Assembly (NCBI GenBank): GCA_913041415.1
Contig: CAJWHS010000019.1
Span: 1 to 35,945 of the forward strand
DNA length: 35,945 bases
Direction: 5' to 3'
From: an uncultured Acidimicrobiaceae bacterium
Lineage (GTDB): Bacteria > Actinomycetota > Acidimicrobiia > Acidimicrobiales > Aldehydirespiratoraceae
The position numbers and the translations under genes were made by a program. This document shows, one piece after another, positions 8,317-16,857 of this stretch; within the stretch, counting starts at the first letter, position 1; every line of letters begins with the position of its first letter. Below the pieces are notes generated by a model. That model saw nothing but the letters and a program-made list of their open reading frames with translations, ran no database searches and had not been told where the DNA came from.

Positions 8317-9255
8317 TCAGTCTCGATTCCGGAGCGAGAGACCTCGCTCGTCAAGCTTCTCGATGACCTCGTCGAGGCTCTTTTGACCGAAGTTGGTGAT
8401 GGCCAGAAGGTCGTCCTCGCTCTTTTGCAGCAGCTCGCCAACGGCGTTGACCTGGGCACGCTTGAGGCAATTGCGGGGACGCTCGGAGAGTTCGAGGTCT
8501 TCGATGGGCAGTTCCATGTCCGGACCGCCCGAGGTGACCTGAACGGCTTCACCGAGCTCGAGGCCCTGCGGTTCGTCGCTCATCTCCTCGACGAGCTGCA
8601 CCAGGGCGCGCAGGGTGCCGCCGGCCGAGGCAAGCGCTTCGCGCGGGCTGATCGAACCGTCGGTCTCGATCTCGAGCACAAGGCGGTCGAAATCGGTCGA
8701 CTGCTCGACGCGAGTCGGCTCGATCTCGAACGACACACGCCGAACCGGCGAGTAGATCGAGTCGACCGGGATCACACCGATGGTGGTGCCGGTCTTGTTC
8801 TTGTCGGCCGAGACATAGCCCCGACCGTTCTGGACGGTCAGATCGACGGCCAGCCGGCCCTTGCCATTGAGGCTGGCGATCTCGAGAGCACCGTTGAGCA
8901 CCTCGACGTCGGGATGGGGCTGGATGTCGGTGGCCGTGACCTCGGCGGGGCCACGAGCGTCGAGACGCAGGGTCACCGGCTCATCGCTGTGCACCACGAG
9001 GACGAGGTCCTTGAGGTTGAGGATGATGTCGGTGACGTCCTGAGCCACACCGGTGATGGTGTCGAACTCGTGAAGGGCATCGTCGAAACGCACCTGCGTG
9101 ACGGCTGCGCCCGGGATGGACGACAGCAGCGTGCGGCGCAACGAGTTGCCAATGGTGTGGCCGAAGCCAGGCTCGAGTGGCCCGACGGCGAAGCGCTGGA
9201 GGTTTCCCTCCGCCTCGTCGATGGCTTCGACGGTGGGTCGCTGGATGACGAGCAT
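8317..9255 (-). CDS. rpoA: DNA-directed RNA polymerase subunit alpha
   Basis: Scaffold for RNA polymerase assembly and contact point for UP elements and activators. The 312-residue product has an N-terminal dimerisation domain (about 1-230) with GFGHTIGNSLRRTLLSSIPG. A linker is followed by the C-terminal domain (about 245-312) with RPRNCLKRAQVNAVGEL, whose Arg and Asn correspond to DNA-contact residues, and NFGQKSLDEV. It sits in rpsM-rpsK-rpsD-rpoA-rplQ order, 11 bp after rpsD. Nothing is missing. Confidence 0.98.
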   Translation of the reverse strand: MLVIQRPTVEAIDEAEGNLQRFAVGPLEPGFGHTIGNSLRRTLLSSIPGAAVTQVRFDDALHEFDTITGVAQDVTDIILNLKDLVLVVHSDEPVTLRLDARGPAEVTATDIQPHPDVEVLNGALEIASLNGKGRLAVDLTVQNGRGYVSADKNKTGTTIGVIPVDSIYSPVRRVSFEIEPTRVEQSTDFDRLVLEIETDGSISPREALASAGGTLRALVQLVEEMSDEPQGLELGEAVQVTSGGPDMELPIEDLELSERPRNCLKRAQVNAVGELLQKSEDDLLAITNFGQKSLDEVIEKLDERGLSLRNRD

Positions 9256-9266
9256 CGGTACCTCTG

Positions 9267-9881
9267 CTACTTCGAGTAGAGCTCGACGATGAGCTGTTCG
9301 CGGACGGGGATGTCGATCTGCTCACGGATGGGCAGCTCGCGCACGGTGACTTGGAACTGCTCGTTGCGGTCGAGCCACGCCGGGGGCGTGCGATCCAAGA
9401 CGTCGAGGTTCCACTGTACGACGGTGAAGTCTTGCGCAGCGGGACGCAGCTCGACCACGTCACCCTTGCGAAGGCGGTAGCTCGGGATGTCGACGCGGCG
9501 GCCGTTCACATTGACGTGGCCGTGACCCACGAACTGGCGGGCCTGGGGCCGGGTGGCGGCCCATCCGGCGCGGTAGATGACGTTGTCGAGCCGAAGCTCG
9601 AGGAAGCGCAGCATGTTCTCGCCGGTCACGCCCTGCCGACGGGAAGCCTCGGCAAAGATGTTGCGGAACTGCCGCTCGGTGAGGCCGTAGCTGAAGCGAG
9701 CCTTCTGCTTCTCCTGCAGCTGCAGGAGGTACTCAGAGACCGAGCCGCGCCGACGCGAGCGGCCGTGCTCGCCCGGAGGGTACGGGCGCTTGTCGAGGGC
9801 AATGGTCTCGCACTTCGTGCCCCAGATGTTGGTTCCCAGGCGCCGCGAGACGCGAGCGCGAGGTCCGGTGTAGCGCGACAT
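9267..9881 (-). CDS. rpsD: 30S ribosomal protein S4
   Basis: Primary 16S rRNA-binding assembly protein. The 204-residue product starts MSRYTGPRARVSRRLG and contains the S4 RNA-binding domain with RPQARQFVGHGHVNVNG. Only one Cys is present in the N-terminal region (TKCETIAL), so it is a zinc-free form. The ATG at 9881 has GGAGG about 10 nt upstream; the upstream in-frame ATG overlaps rpsK and is rejected. It follows rpsK by 2 bp. Confidence 0.97.
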   Translation of the reverse strand: MSRYTGPRARVSRRLGTNIWGTKCETIALDKRPYPPGEHGRSRRRGSVSEYLLQLQEKQKARFSYGLTERQFRNIFAEASRRQGVTGENMLRFLELRLDNVIYRAGWAATRPQARQFVGHGHVNVNGRRVDIPSYRLRKGDVVELRPAAQDFTVVQWNLDVLDRTPPAWLDRNEQFQVTVRELPIREQIDIPVREQLIVELYSK

Positions 9882-9883
9882 GG

Positions 9884-10282
9884 TCAGGCCCTCCGACGCT
9901 TGTTGAGACGGCACCCGTTGTGCGGAATCGGCGTGCAGTCCTTGATACCGGTCACCTCGATGCCGGCCTGCTGGATCGAACGAATGGCGGTCTCGCGGCC
10001 CGAACCCGGGCCCTTGACCTGGACGTCGACCTTGCGGACGCCGTGCTCCATGGCGGAACGGGCGGCCTTCTCGGCGGCCATCTGAGCCGCAAACGGCGTC
10101 GACTTGCGGGAGCCCTTGAAGCCGACGTTGCCGGCGGACGCCCAGGCGATCACGTCACCGCGCTGGTCGGTGATCGAGATGATCGTGTTGTTGAACGAGC
10201 TCTTGATGTGCGCCACGCCGTGCGTAACGTTCTTGCTCTGACGCTTGCGTGGCCGACGGGCGCCGGCGGAAGGGTTCGCCAT
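9884..10282 (-). CDS. rpsK: 30S ribosomal protein S11
   Basis: Platform protein of the small subunit. The 132-residue product contains [29 protein letters not shown] and the C-terminal [13 protein letters not shown]. The last segment departs slightly from the usual PHNGCRPPKRRRV end (LNKRRRA instead of PPKRRRV). It lies between rpsM and rpsD in the alpha operon. Confidence 0.97.
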   Translation of the reverse strand: MANPSAGARRPRKRQSKNVTHGVAHIKSSFNNTIISITDQRGDVIAWASAGNVGFKGSRKSTPFAAQMAAEKAARSAMEHGVRKVDVQVKGPGSGRETAIRSIQQAGIEVTGIKDCTPIPHNGCRLNKRRRA

Positions 10283-10287
10283 GGTTC

Positions 10288-10656
10288 CTACTTCTTCTTG
10301 CCCGCAATGGTCTTCTTGGGACCTTTGCGCGTGCGAGCGTTGGTGTGGGTGCGCTGTCCGCGGACGGGAAGGCCACGACGGTGACGGAGACCCTGGTAGC
10401 AGCCTATCTCCATCTTGCGCTTAATGTCTTGGCTAACCTCACGACGGAGGTCGCCCTCGACCCGCAGGTCAGCGTCGATGAAGCCACGGATCTTCGCGAT
10501 CTCGTCATCGGTGAGGTCACGAACACGCGTGGCGGCGTCGATACCGGTGGCGTTGCAGATGTCGATCGCAATCGTCCGGCCGATGCCATAGATGTAGGTG
10601 AGGCTGATGCCTACCTGCTTGTCTCGGGGAATGTCTACGCCGCTAATGCGTGCCAT
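10288..10656 (-). CDS. rpsM: 30S ribosomal protein S13
   Basis: Head protein bridging to the large subunit and the P-site tRNA. The 122-residue product begins [15 protein letters not shown] and has the helix-hairpin segment [10 protein letters not shown], then [19 protein letters not shown] and the basic tail ending KKK. It follows rpmJ by 3 bp and precedes rpsK by 5 bp. Confidence 0.97.
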   Translation of the reverse strand: MARISGVDIPRDKQVGISLTYIYGIGRTIAIDICNATGIDAATRVRDLTDDEIAKIRGFIDADLRVEGDLRREVSQDIKRKMEIGCYQGLRHRRGLPVRGQRTHTNARTRKGPKKTIAGKKK

Positions 10657-10659
10657 TTA

Positions 10660-10773
10660 TCAGCCCTGCCTCTGCTTGTGACGCGGGTTTTCGCAGATGA
10701 CCATGACGCGGCCGTGTCGACGGATGACGCGGCACTTGTCACAGATCTTCTTGACGCTGGGTCGAACCTTCAT
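10660..10773 (-). CDS. rpmJ: 50S ribosomal protein L36, zinc-ribbon form
   Basis: Smallest large-subunit protein. The 37-residue product reads [20 protein letters not shown] and continues to [13 protein letters not shown]. It retains the CxxC...C...H zinc ligands, so it is the zinc-binding form. The ATG at 10773 gives the exact family length; the longer open frame upstream is not coding. It lies between infA and rpsM, the standard place. Confidence 0.97.
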   Translation of the reverse strand: MKVRPSVKKICDKCRVIRRHGRVMVICENPRHKQRQG

Positions 10774-10847
10774 GTTGCTCCCGGCCGCTTGAGCGACCGA
10801 ATCTGGTGGCCGGAACCCGGCCGGGTTGTCGAATGTGTCGGGTGATT

Positions 10848-10864
10848 CCGGGCCGAACGGCCGG
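10848..10864 (-). other. GC-rich hairpin between infA and rpmJ
   Basis: GGCCG (10851-10855) pairs with CGGCC (10858-10862), and two outer C-G pairs form across one bulged base. It begins about 4 nt after the infA stop. A second perfect palindrome, AACCCGGCCGGGTT, lies a little further downstream at 10814-10827. They may tune rpmJ relative to infA or protect the mRNA; there is no U-run, so a strong terminator is unlikely. Confidence 0.35.
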
Positions 10865-10867
10865 GAC

Positions 10868-11092
10868 TCACTTGTAGCGATAGGTGATACGACCACGCTG
10901 GAGGTCGTACGGGGTCAGCTCCACTTGAACGCGATCGCCGGGAAGAATACGGATGTAATGCATTCGCATCTTTCCGCTGATGTGCGCAAGCACCTCGTGA
11001 CCGTTCTCGAGCTCGACCCTGAACATGGCGTTCGGAAGCGATTCGGTAACGGTCCCTTCAAGGACGATGGCGTCTTCTTTGGGCTTCGGCAG
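10868..11092 (-). CDS. infA: Translation initiation factor IF-1, apparent CTG start
   Basis: OB-fold factor that blocks the A site during initiation. From CTG at 11092 the product is 74 residues, (M)[20 protein letters not shown] and on through [20 protein letters not shown] to GRITYRYK, the normal IF-1 size. No ATG, GTG or TTG lies at the right place. CTG sits 7 nt after a perfect AGGAGG (11100-11105). The only other in-frame start nearby, a GTG at about 11114, lies upstream of that SD and adds residues the family lacks. A promoter is proposed at 11163-11191. The gene for methionine aminopeptidase (map), often found between adk and infA, is absent here. Confidence 0.92.
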   Translation of the reverse strand: MPKPKEDAIVLEGTVTESLPNAMFRVELENGHEVLAHISGKMRMHYIRILPGDRVQVELTPYDLQRGRITYRYK

Positions 11093-11162
11093 AGTTGAAC
11101 CTCCTGAAAACACGGGGATCCACCGGGATCTCCGTGGTGACCTGGGTGCAGGCCAGTCGACA

Positions 11163-11191
11163 ACGCTACCGGACGTACCGGAGCCGACCAA
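11163..11191 (-). promoter_or_regulatory. Putative promoter for infA and the alpha operon
   Basis: Minus-strand TTGGTC (11191-11186) is followed after 17 nt by TAGCGT (11168-11163), placing a transcription start about 65 nt upstream of the infA CTG. It sits in the 130-bp gap between adk and infA, and has the same form as the candidate promoters for rplC and rpsL. Confidence 0.5.
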
Positions 11192-11210
11192 CCCGCTGTG
11201 ACCTCATGGG

Positions 11211-11226
11211 CTAGGTGTACACCTAG
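11211..11226. other. Perfect 16-bp palindrome over the adk stop codon
   Basis: CTAGGTGTACACCTAG reads identically on both strands and overlaps the adk TAG (11223-11225). It lies about 20 bp upstream of the proposed -35 of the infA promoter. That placement would fit a dimeric regulator site or a short hairpin ending the secY-adk message. No second copy was noticed. Confidence 0.45.
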
Positions 11227-11795
11227 GTCATTCGGCCGTCGATGACCTCCGTGAGACGGGAGAACACCTGGTCCTCCTCGCCCAGACCGTCGATCGTGGC
11301 CAAAAGACCACGCTCGGCGAACCAGTCGAGCAGGGGTGCCGTCTGCTCCTCGTAGAGGCACAGACGGCGAGCGATGGCCTCTTCGGTGTCGTCTTCACGA
11401 CCCCGAGCCATCATTCGCGTGGTGACCTCCTCGACAGGAACGTCGAGGTTGATTGCGATCGTGAGTTCCTGACCGACTTCGGCCAGCATCGCTTCGAGCC
11501 CGTTGGCCTGGTCGGCCGTGCGGGGGAAGCCGTCGAGCAACACGCCGCCGTACATGATGTCGGGCTTGGCGACCCGCTCGGCGACGAGCGGGATCATGAC
11601 GTCGTCGCCGACGAGCCCGCCGGCGTTCATAATGCCAGCCGCCTGCCGGCCCAGCTCGGTGCCCTCCTTGACGGCGGCGCGAAGCAAGTCGCCGGTGGAG
11701 AGATGCACACAGCCGTACTTCGCTGCGAGGCGAAGCGACTGCGTGCCCTTCCCCGAGCCCTGACGGCCCAGGATGACCATGCGAAACGCGCTCAC
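11223..11795 (-). CDS. adk: Adenylate kinase
   Basis: Equilibrates ATP and AMP with two ADP. The 190-residue product has the P-loop GRQGSGKGTQ (usual form GxPGAGKGTQ), the AMP-binding STGDLLRAA and LLDGFPRTADQANGLE, and a short zinc-free lid (GREDDTEEAIARRL), like the short actinobacterial type. The start is GTG at 11795, overlapping the secY stop as GTGA; ATG at 11780 is an alternative. The secY-adk order is standard. A 16-bp palindrome covers its stop codon. Confidence 0.95.
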   Translation of the reverse strand: MSAFRMVILGRQGSGKGTQSLRLAAKYGCVHLSTGDLLRAAVKEGTELGRQAAGIMNAGGLVGDDVMIPLVAERVAKPDIMYGGVLLDGFPRTADQANGLEAMLAEVGQELTIAINLDVPVEEVTTRMMARGREDDTEEAIARRLCLYEEQTAPLLDWFAERGLLATIDGLGEEDQVFSRLTEVIDGRMT

Positions 11796-13117
11796 TTCAA
11801 GAAGCCTTCGTAATTGCGCATCATCAGCTGGCTGTCGATCTGCTTCATCGTCTCGAGCGCCACACCCGTGGCGATCAGCAACGAGATGCCACCGAACGCA
11901 AAGCCACCCGCACCGGCACCAGCACCCGAAGAGGAGTCGGTGCCGATCGTGACCGCGATCAAGATCGACGGCACGAGGGCCACAGCGGCGATGAACATCG
12001 CGCCCGGAAAGGTGATGCGGGACAGGATGCGGGCCAGGTAGCGCTCGGTCTGAGGACCGGGGCGGATACCGGGGATGAAGCCACCCTGCTTGCGGATGGT
12101 GTCGGCCTGCTTGGCCGGGTCGAACGAGATCGCCGTGTAGAAGTAGGCGAAGCCGACGATCATCAAGCCGAAAAAGGCGAGGTACACCGGCGATGTCGGG
12201 TCAACCAGGTTGCCGTCGACCCATTCCTGGATCGAGCCCCAGAACCCGGTCGATGGCAGCGCCGTGGCGACGAGAGTCGGGAGGTAAAGCACCGAGCTGG
12301 CGAAAATGATCGGGATTACGCCGGACTGGTTGACCTTGAGCGGGATATAGGTGCTCTGGCCTCCGTACATGCGCTTGCCGACCACCCGCTTTGCGAACTG
12401 GACGGGAATGCGACGCTGCCCCTGCTCGACGAACACGATGCCGACGAGAAGGGCGATGGCCACGAGAATCAAGATGATCAGCGCAACGTTGCCGTTCTCG
12501 GCCTGCACCAGGGAGCCCTGGGCGGGCAGGGTCGAGACGACCGAGGTGAAGATCAGCAGCGACATGCCGTTGCCGATGCCGCGTTGAGTGATGAGCTCAC
12601 CCATCCACATCAACAAGGCGGTGCCGGTGGTGAGGGTGAGGACCACAACGAAGACGGTCCAGGCGTTGAACTCCGGCAGGAGGTCAATCGTACCGACCAG
12701 GCCACCGCTGTGGAACAAGAACGCAAACGAGGTCGACTGCACCACGGCGATCGAGATCGTCAGGTAGCGGGTCCACTGGGTGATCTTGCGCTGACCGATC
12801 GCTCCCTGCTGCTGCCACTGCTCGATCTTGGGAATCACCACGCCGAGGATCTGCATGATGATCGATGCGGTGATGTAGGGCATGATGCCGAGCGCGAACA
12901 CCGAGAACTGGGTGAGTGCGCCGCCCGAGAAAAGCTGAACGAAGCCCAGGATGCCACCCTGGTTGGCCTGGTCGCGAAGCAACTGGACCGCTGCGACATC
13001 GACGCCTGGGGCGGGAACGAACGCGCCAAGTCGATAGATCGCAATGATCATCAGCGAGAACAGGATCTTGCCGCGCAGATCGGCGACCCGGAACATGTTC
13101 AGAACTCGTTGCAGCAT
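11792..13117 (-). CDS. secY: Preprotein translocase subunit SecY
   Basis: Channel subunit of the SecYEG translocon in the cytoplasmic membrane. The 441-residue product has the ten-helix SecY pattern. It has the N-terminal FRVADLRGKILFSLMIIAIYRLG, the plug region after it (GGALTQFSVFALGIMPYITASIIMQ) and the cytosolic loop arginines near QRRIPVQFAKRVVG. It also has the C-terminal GGISLLIATGVALETMKQID. It follows rplO by 68 bp containing a stable hairpin and overlaps adk by 4 bp. Confidence 0.98.
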   Translation of the reverse strand: MLQRVLNMFRVADLRGKILFSLMIIAIYRLGAFVPAPGVDVAAVQLLRDQANQGGILGFVQLFSGGALTQFSVFALGIMPYITASIIMQILGVVIPKIEQWQQQGAIGQRKITQWTRYLTISIAVVQSTSFAFLFHSGGLVGTIDLLPEFNAWTVFVVVLTLTTGTALLMWMGELITQRGIGNGMSLLIFTSVVSTLPAQGSLVQAENGNVALIILILVAIALLVGIVFVEQGQRRIPVQFAKRVVGKRMYGGQSTYIPLKVNQSGVIPIIFASSVLYLPTLVATALPSTGFWGSIQEWVDGNLVDPTSPVYLAFFGLMIVGFAYFYTAISFDPAKQADTIRKQGGFIPGIRPGPQTERYLARILSRITFPGAMFIAAVALVPSILIAVTIGTDSSSGAGAGAGGFAFGGISLLIATGVALETMKQIDSQLMMRNYEGFLK

Positions 13118-13157
13118 GGGGCTCTCCTGAGCGGCCGGTCAGCCGGAGCAGACCGGA

Positions 13158-13179
13158 GCGGGCACCACGAGGTGCCCGC
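13158..13179 (-). other. 9-bp perfect hairpin between rplO and secY
   Basis: GCGGGCACC (13158-13166) pairs with GGTGCCCGC (13171-13179) around an ACGA loop, 6 nt downstream of the rplO stop. No U-tract follows, so it is more likely a processing, stability or attenuation element separating ribosomal genes from secY-adk than a full terminator. Confidence 0.5.
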
Positions 13180-13185
13180 CGAGGA

Positions 13186-13680
13186 TCATCGGTTAGTGTG
13201 CTGGCTGTAGCTGCCGTGCGACGGGCGAACCCCGAACGGCTTCGGCAGAACTTCAACCGTGCCGCCGGCGCCGGTGATCGCTTCCTCCGCCGACTTTGAG
13301 AAGGCGTGGGCCTTCACGGTGACGGCCGAACCGAGGTCGCCACGGCCGAGGACCTTCACGAGCGCGCCCTTGGACACGAGACCGCGCGCAAGCAGGCTCT
13401 CGGGGGTGACCTCGGAGAGACCGGACTCGGCGATCGTGTCCAGGTTGATCGCTTGGTACTCGACCCGGAAGGGGTTGGTGAAACCACGCAACTTCGGCAC
13501 CCGCTGGATCAAGGGCATCTGACCGCCCTCGAACCCCACCGGAACCGTGTTGCGAGCACGCTGGCCCTTGGTGCCGCGGCCTGCGGTCTTGCCGCCCTTG
13601 CCGCCGATACCACGCGCCTTGCGCTTGCCACGCTTGTTGGAACCGTCGACCGGCTCCAAATCGTGAATGCGAATACCCAT
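13186..13680 (-). CDS. rplO: 50S ribosomal protein L15
   Basis: Large-subunit protein that binds 23S rRNA late in assembly. The 164-residue product has the glycine- and lysine-rich N-terminal segment (GSNKRGKRKARGIGGKGGKT, about 13-32) and GFEGGQMPLIQRVPKLRGF. It ends in a tail extended by about 15 residues (GVRPSHGSYSQHTNR). Its ATG overlaps the rpmD stop as TGATG. Confidence 0.97.
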   Translation of the reverse strand: MGIRIHDLEPVDGSNKRGKRKARGIGGKGGKTAGRGTKGQRARNTVPVGFEGGQMPLIQRVPKLRGFTNPFRVEYQAINLDTIAESGLSEVTPESLLARGLVSKGALVKVLGRGDLGSAVTVKAHAFSKSAEEAITGAGGTVEVLPKPFGVRPSHGSYSQHTNR

Positions 13681-13862
13681 CAGTCTTCGACCTCCTCAAC
13701 CGACACCAGGTGCGGGACCCGGGCGATCATGCCACGGATCTCGGGACGGTCCGGCAGGGTGTTGGTACGGCCGACGCCACGCAGACCGAGGGCACGAAGC
13801 GTGCCTCGCTGCTTGGGCTTGCAGCCAATGTTGCTCTTGAGCTGGGTGACCTTGAGCGCCAT
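13680..13862 (-). CDS. rpmD: 50S ribosomal protein L30
   Basis: Small large-subunit protein. The 60-residue product contains VTQLKSNIGCKPKQRGTLRALGLRG, the L30 signature region. Its last codons (EEVED) include GAGGAGGT, which can act as the SD for rplO, whose ATG overlaps the stop as TGATG. The rpsE stop overlaps its own ATG in the same way. Confidence 0.96.
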   Translation of the reverse strand: MALKVTQLKSNIGCKPKQRGTLRALGLRGVGRTNTLPDRPEIRGMIARVPHLVSVEEVED

Positions 13863-14458
13863 CAGTCCTCCTCGTCGAGCTTCGGCTTATGCTCGCCGCG
13901 CTCGCTCTCCTGGTAGGCCGTCCAGAGCGCATCCGGGAGGAACTCCTCGGGGTCGAGGCCACGCAGACGGGCGACCTCATCGGGACGACGCTGGCCCTTG
14001 AGACCTTCGATGGTCGCGCGGGCCACGTTGATGTGGTTGGGCGAACCGAGCGACTTGCACAGCACGTCGGCGACACCAGCCTCTTCAAGGATGGCGCGAG
14101 CGGCACCACCGGCGATCACACCGGTACCGGGGGCAGCCGGCTTCAGCATGACCCGGCCGGCGCCGAGCTCACCGATCGTCTCATGGACGATCGTCGTGCC
14201 CGCCATCGGAACGGTGAACAGGTTGCGACGGGCCTCTTCAGTGCCCTTCTGGATGGCCAGCGGCACTTCCTTGGCCTTGCCGTAGCCGAGGCCGACCTGG
14301 CCGGCACCGTCACCGATCACCACGAGCGCAGTGAACGAGAAACGACGACCGCCCTTGACGACCTTGGCGACTCGGTTGATGTTGATGACGCGGGACTCGC
14401 GGAGGCCTTCGCCGCCATCGCGCGGGTTGTCGCGTTCGTTACGTCGGTCGAAAGCCAT
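13862..14458 (-). CDS. rpsE: 30S ribosomal protein S5
   Basis: Small-subunit body protein involved in decoding accuracy. The 198-residue product has the double-stranded RNA-binding N-domain ([20 protein letters not shown]) and the second domain with [20 protein letters not shown]. An acidic C-terminus ends LDEED. Start and stop overlap the neighbouring genes as TGATG. The final GAC-GAG-GAG codons may double as the rpmD SD. Confidence 0.97.
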   Translation of the reverse strand: MAFDRRNERDNPRDGGEGLRESRVININRVAKVVKGGRRFSFTALVVIGDGAGQVGLGYGKAKEVPLAIQKGTEEARRNLFTVPMAGTTIVHETIGELGAGRVMLKPAAPGTGVIAGGAARAILEEAGVADVLCKSLGSPNHINVARATIEGLKGQRRPDEVARLRGLDPEEFLPDALWTAYQESERGEHKPKLDEED

Positions 14459-14823
14459 CAGAACTTCAGTCCTCCCTCGCGGGCGGCATCGGCGAGCGCC
14501 GCAACCCGGCCGTGGTAGCGGAAGCCACCGCGGTCGAACACGACCTCTTCGACACCAGCCGCCTTGGCCCGCTCGGCGAGCAGAGCCCCGGCCTTGGTGG
14601 CCGCTTCGATGTTGCTGTTCACGTCGCCTCGCAGGGTCGACTCGGTTGTCGACACCGACGCCAGGGTGACACCGGCGATGTCGTCGATGACCTGGGCGGA
14701 GATGTGCTTGTTGGATCGGAAAACGGCGATGCGTGGACGCTGAGCCGTGCCACGAAGGGTCTTGCGGACCCGGTTGTGACGACGAATGCGATCGTCGCGA
14801 CGCTTTTTTGCGGAAACTGCCAT
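14458..14823 (-). CDS. rplR: 50S ribosomal protein L18
   Basis: Binds 5S rRNA in the central protuberance. The 121-residue product has [34 protein letters not shown] and the C-terminal [20 protein letters not shown] signature. Its stop overlaps the rpsE ATG (TGATG), and rplF ends 2 bp upstream. Confidence 0.97.
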   Translation of the reverse strand: MAVSAKKRRDDRIRRHNRVRKTLRGTAQRPRIAVFRSNKHISAQVIDDIAGVTLASVSTTESTLRGDVNSNIEAATKAGALLAERAKAAGVEEVVFDRGGFRYHGRVAALADAAREGGLKF

Positions 14824-14825
14824 GG

Positions 14826-15365
14826 CTACTTGGCCGCCTTTCCGGCCTTGCGGATCACACGCTCGTCCGTATAGCGGATGCCCTTGCCCTTGTAAGGCTC
14901 AGGCTTGCGCCACTTGCGAATATCGGCGGCCACCTGGCCGACGAGCTGCTTATCGATGCCCTTCACCAAGATCTGGGTCTGGGCAGGAACCTCGAACTCG
15001 ATGCCCTCAGGGGCCTCGATGTTCACCGGGTGGCTGAAACCGAGGGCCAGCTCGAGGGTGTTGGAGCCCTTGGCCGTGGCGCGGTAACCAACGCCCTGGA
15101 TCTGGAGCTCCTTCACGAAACCCTCGCTCACGCCGACGATCATGTTCTGGACCAGCGAGCGGCTCAGTCCGTGGAACGCCCGGGACTCCTTGGAGTCGTC
15201 GGGACGAACGACGGTGAGCGTCTGCTCGTCGAGGTTCGCCGTCACGCCGCCGGGGAGCTCACGGGACAGTTCGCCCTTGGAGCCCTTGACGGTGATGTTG
15301 GATCCATCGATGGCGATCTCGACGCCGCTGGGGACGGTGATGGGTGCGTTGCCAACTCGGGACAT
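14826..15365 (-). CDS. rplF: 50S ribosomal protein L6
   Basis: Two-domain large-subunit protein at the base of the L7/L12 stalk. The 179-residue product starts [20 protein letters not shown] and has the C-terminal motif with [20 protein letters not shown] and YKGKGIRY. The ATG at 15365 gives the family N-terminus; the longer frame upstream runs into rpsH and is not used. Confidence 0.97.
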   Translation of the reverse strand: MSRVGNAPITVPSGVEIAIDGSNITVKGSKGELSRELPGGVTANLDEQTLTVVRPDDSKESRAFHGLSRSLVQNMIVGVSEGFVKELQIQGVGYRATAKGSNTLELALGFSHPVNIEAPEGIEFEVPAQTQILVKGIDKQLVGQVAADIRKWRKPEPYKGKGIRYTDERVIRKAGKAAK

Positions 15366-15375
15366 GGCGACCTCC

Positions 15376-15780
15376 TCACCACACGAAGCACAGAATTTCG
15401 CCGCCCATGCGGTTCTTCCGTGCTTCGCGGTCGGACATGAGTCCCTTGTTGGTCGAGACGACCGCCACGCCAAGACCACCCTGCACGCGGGGGATCTCGT
15501 CGCGCTGACGGTAAATGCGCAGGCCCGGCTTGGAGACCCGCTTCATACCGGAGATGACGCGAGCCCGCTCGGGGCTATACTTCATCTCGATGGTAAGGGT
15601 CTTGCCCGGCTTGTCACCGTTGTCGGCCTCGGCGAACGAGGTGATGTAGCCCTCGCTCTCAAGGACCTCGGCGAGGGCCACCTTCTGCTTCGACGACGGC
15701 ATGGAGACCTCGTCGTGCATCGCCACATTGGCGTTGCGGATGCGGGTGAGCATGTCGGAAATCGGATCGGTCATCGTCAT
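15376..15780 (-). CDS. rpsH: 30S ribosomal protein S8
   Basis: Binds 16S rRNA helix 21 and, in some bacteria, represses the spc operon. The 134-residue product starts [20 protein letters not shown] and ends with [22 protein letters not shown]. The ATG at 15780 is chosen because GGAGG lies 9 nt before it; ATG at 15774 is an alternative two codons in. It lies between rpsN and rplF. Confidence 0.96.
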   Translation of the reverse strand: MTMTDPISDMLTRIRNANVAMHDEVSMPSSKQKVALAEVLESEGYITSFAEADNGDKPGKTLTIEMKYSPERARVISGMKRVSKPGLRIYRQRDEIPRVQGGLGVAVVSTNKGLMSDREARKNRMGGEILCFVW

Positions 15781-15796
15781 TGTTCTGCTCCTCCCC

Positions 15797-15982
15797 TCAC
15801 CAACTGGCCTTCTTGACGCCCGGCAGCTCGCCGGCATGCGCCATCTCACGCAGGCAGATTCGGCAGAGGCCGAACTTGCGGTACACCGAGTGCGGACGAC
15901 CGCACCGACGGCATCGCGAGTACTGACGCACCTTGAACTTGGGCGTCTTCTGCTGCTTCTGGATGAGTGCTTTTTTCGCCAT
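15797..15982 (-). CDS. rpsN: 30S ribosomal protein S14, type Z (zinc-binding)
   Basis: Small-subunit head protein. The 61-residue product has CRRCGRPH and CRICLREMA, the two CxxC pairs of the short zinc form usually called S14 type Z. Together with the zinc-type L36 it implies a zinc-replete ribosome; a zinc-free paralogue could exist elsewhere. It follows rplE by 3 bp and precedes rpsH by 16 bp. Confidence 0.97.
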   Translation of the reverse strand: MAKKALIQKQQKTPKFKVRQYSRCRRCGRPHSVYRKFGLCRICLREMAHAGELPGVKKASW

Positions 15983-15985
15983 GGG

Positions 15986-16549
15986 TCACTGCCCCTCGCG
16001 TCGGAACGGGAAGTTGAAGGCATCAAGAAGGGCTTTGCCCTCCTCGTTCGTCTTCGCCGTAGTAACGATCGTGATGTCCATACCCCGGGTGGTGTCGACC
16101 TTGTCGTAGTCCATCTCGGGGAACATGAGCTGTTCGGTCACGCCGAACGTGTAGTTGCCGTTGCCGTCGAACGACTTCGGCGGAAGGCCGCGGAAGTCAC
16201 GGATTCGCGGGATCGCCAGCGAGATGAGGCGATCGAGGAATTCGTACATCCGGTCACCTCGAAGGGTGACCTTGCAGCCGATGGCCTGACCCTCACGCAA
16301 CTTGAAGCTGGCGAGGCTCTTCTTTGCCCGGGTGATCACCGGCTTTTGGCCAGCGATGGTCTCCATGTCGGCCAGGGCGCCCTCGAGGAGCTTGGCTTGA
16401 CCGACGGCGTCACCGACGCCCATATTGAGCACGATTTTCTCGATCTTGGGCACCAACATGATGTTGTCGAGTTCCAGAGTGTCCTTGAGCTGGGCCCGGA
16501 TCTCGTCGTTGTACCTGGTCCGCAGTCGCGGGGTGATCGTGGTGGTCAC
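15986..16549 (-). CDS. rplE: 50S ribosomal protein L5
   Basis: 5S rRNA-binding protein of the central protuberance. The 187-residue product has [32 protein letters not shown] and the C-terminal [19 protein letters not shown]. The start is GTG at 16549, overlapping the rplX stop as GTGA. Confidence 0.97.
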   Translation of the reverse strand: MTTTITPRLRTRYNDEIRAQLKDTLELDNIMLVPKIEKIVLNMGVGDAVGQAKLLEGALADMETIAGQKPVITRAKKSLASFKLREGQAIGCKVTLRGDRMYEFLDRLISLAIPRIRDFRGLPPKSFDGNGNYTFGVTEQLMFPEMDYDKVDTTRGMDITIVTTAKTNEEGKALLDAFNFPFRREGQ

Positions 16550-16857
16550 TTGATCTCCTCACCGGTGCGCTTGCAGACACGGATCTTTGACCCATCATCG
16601 AGGACCTTGTAACCGACGCGGGTGGCCTTGCCGTCCTTCGGGCTGATCACGGCGACGTTGGAAGCGTCGATGGGCATCGCCTTGTCGATGATGCCGCCCT
16701 GCTGATCGGCCCGGGTCGGGGCCTGGTGCTTCTTGGCGACGTTGACGCCCTCGACGACGACCGTGCCCGTCTCGGGCATGGCCTTCTGGACGACGCCCTC
16801 AGCGCCCTTATCCTTGCCGGCGAGCACGACCACGCGGTCGCCCTTGATGATCTTCAT
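16546..16857 (-). CDS. rplX: 50S ribosomal protein L24
   Basis: Assembly initiator near the exit tunnel. The 103-residue product begins [20 protein letters not shown], the KOW motif, and ends [12 protein letters not shown] chose ATG at 16857, 7 nt after GGAGG and overlapping the rplN stop as TGATG. A GTG one codon upstream (16860) is possible but too close to the SD. The terminal GAG-GAG codons may serve as the SD of rplE. Confidence 0.96.
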   Translation of the reverse strand: MKIIKGDRVVVLAGKDKGAEGVVQKAMPETGTVVVEGVNVAKKHQAPTRADQQGGIIDKAMPIDASNVAVISPKDGKATRVGYKVLDDGSKIRVCKRTGEEIK

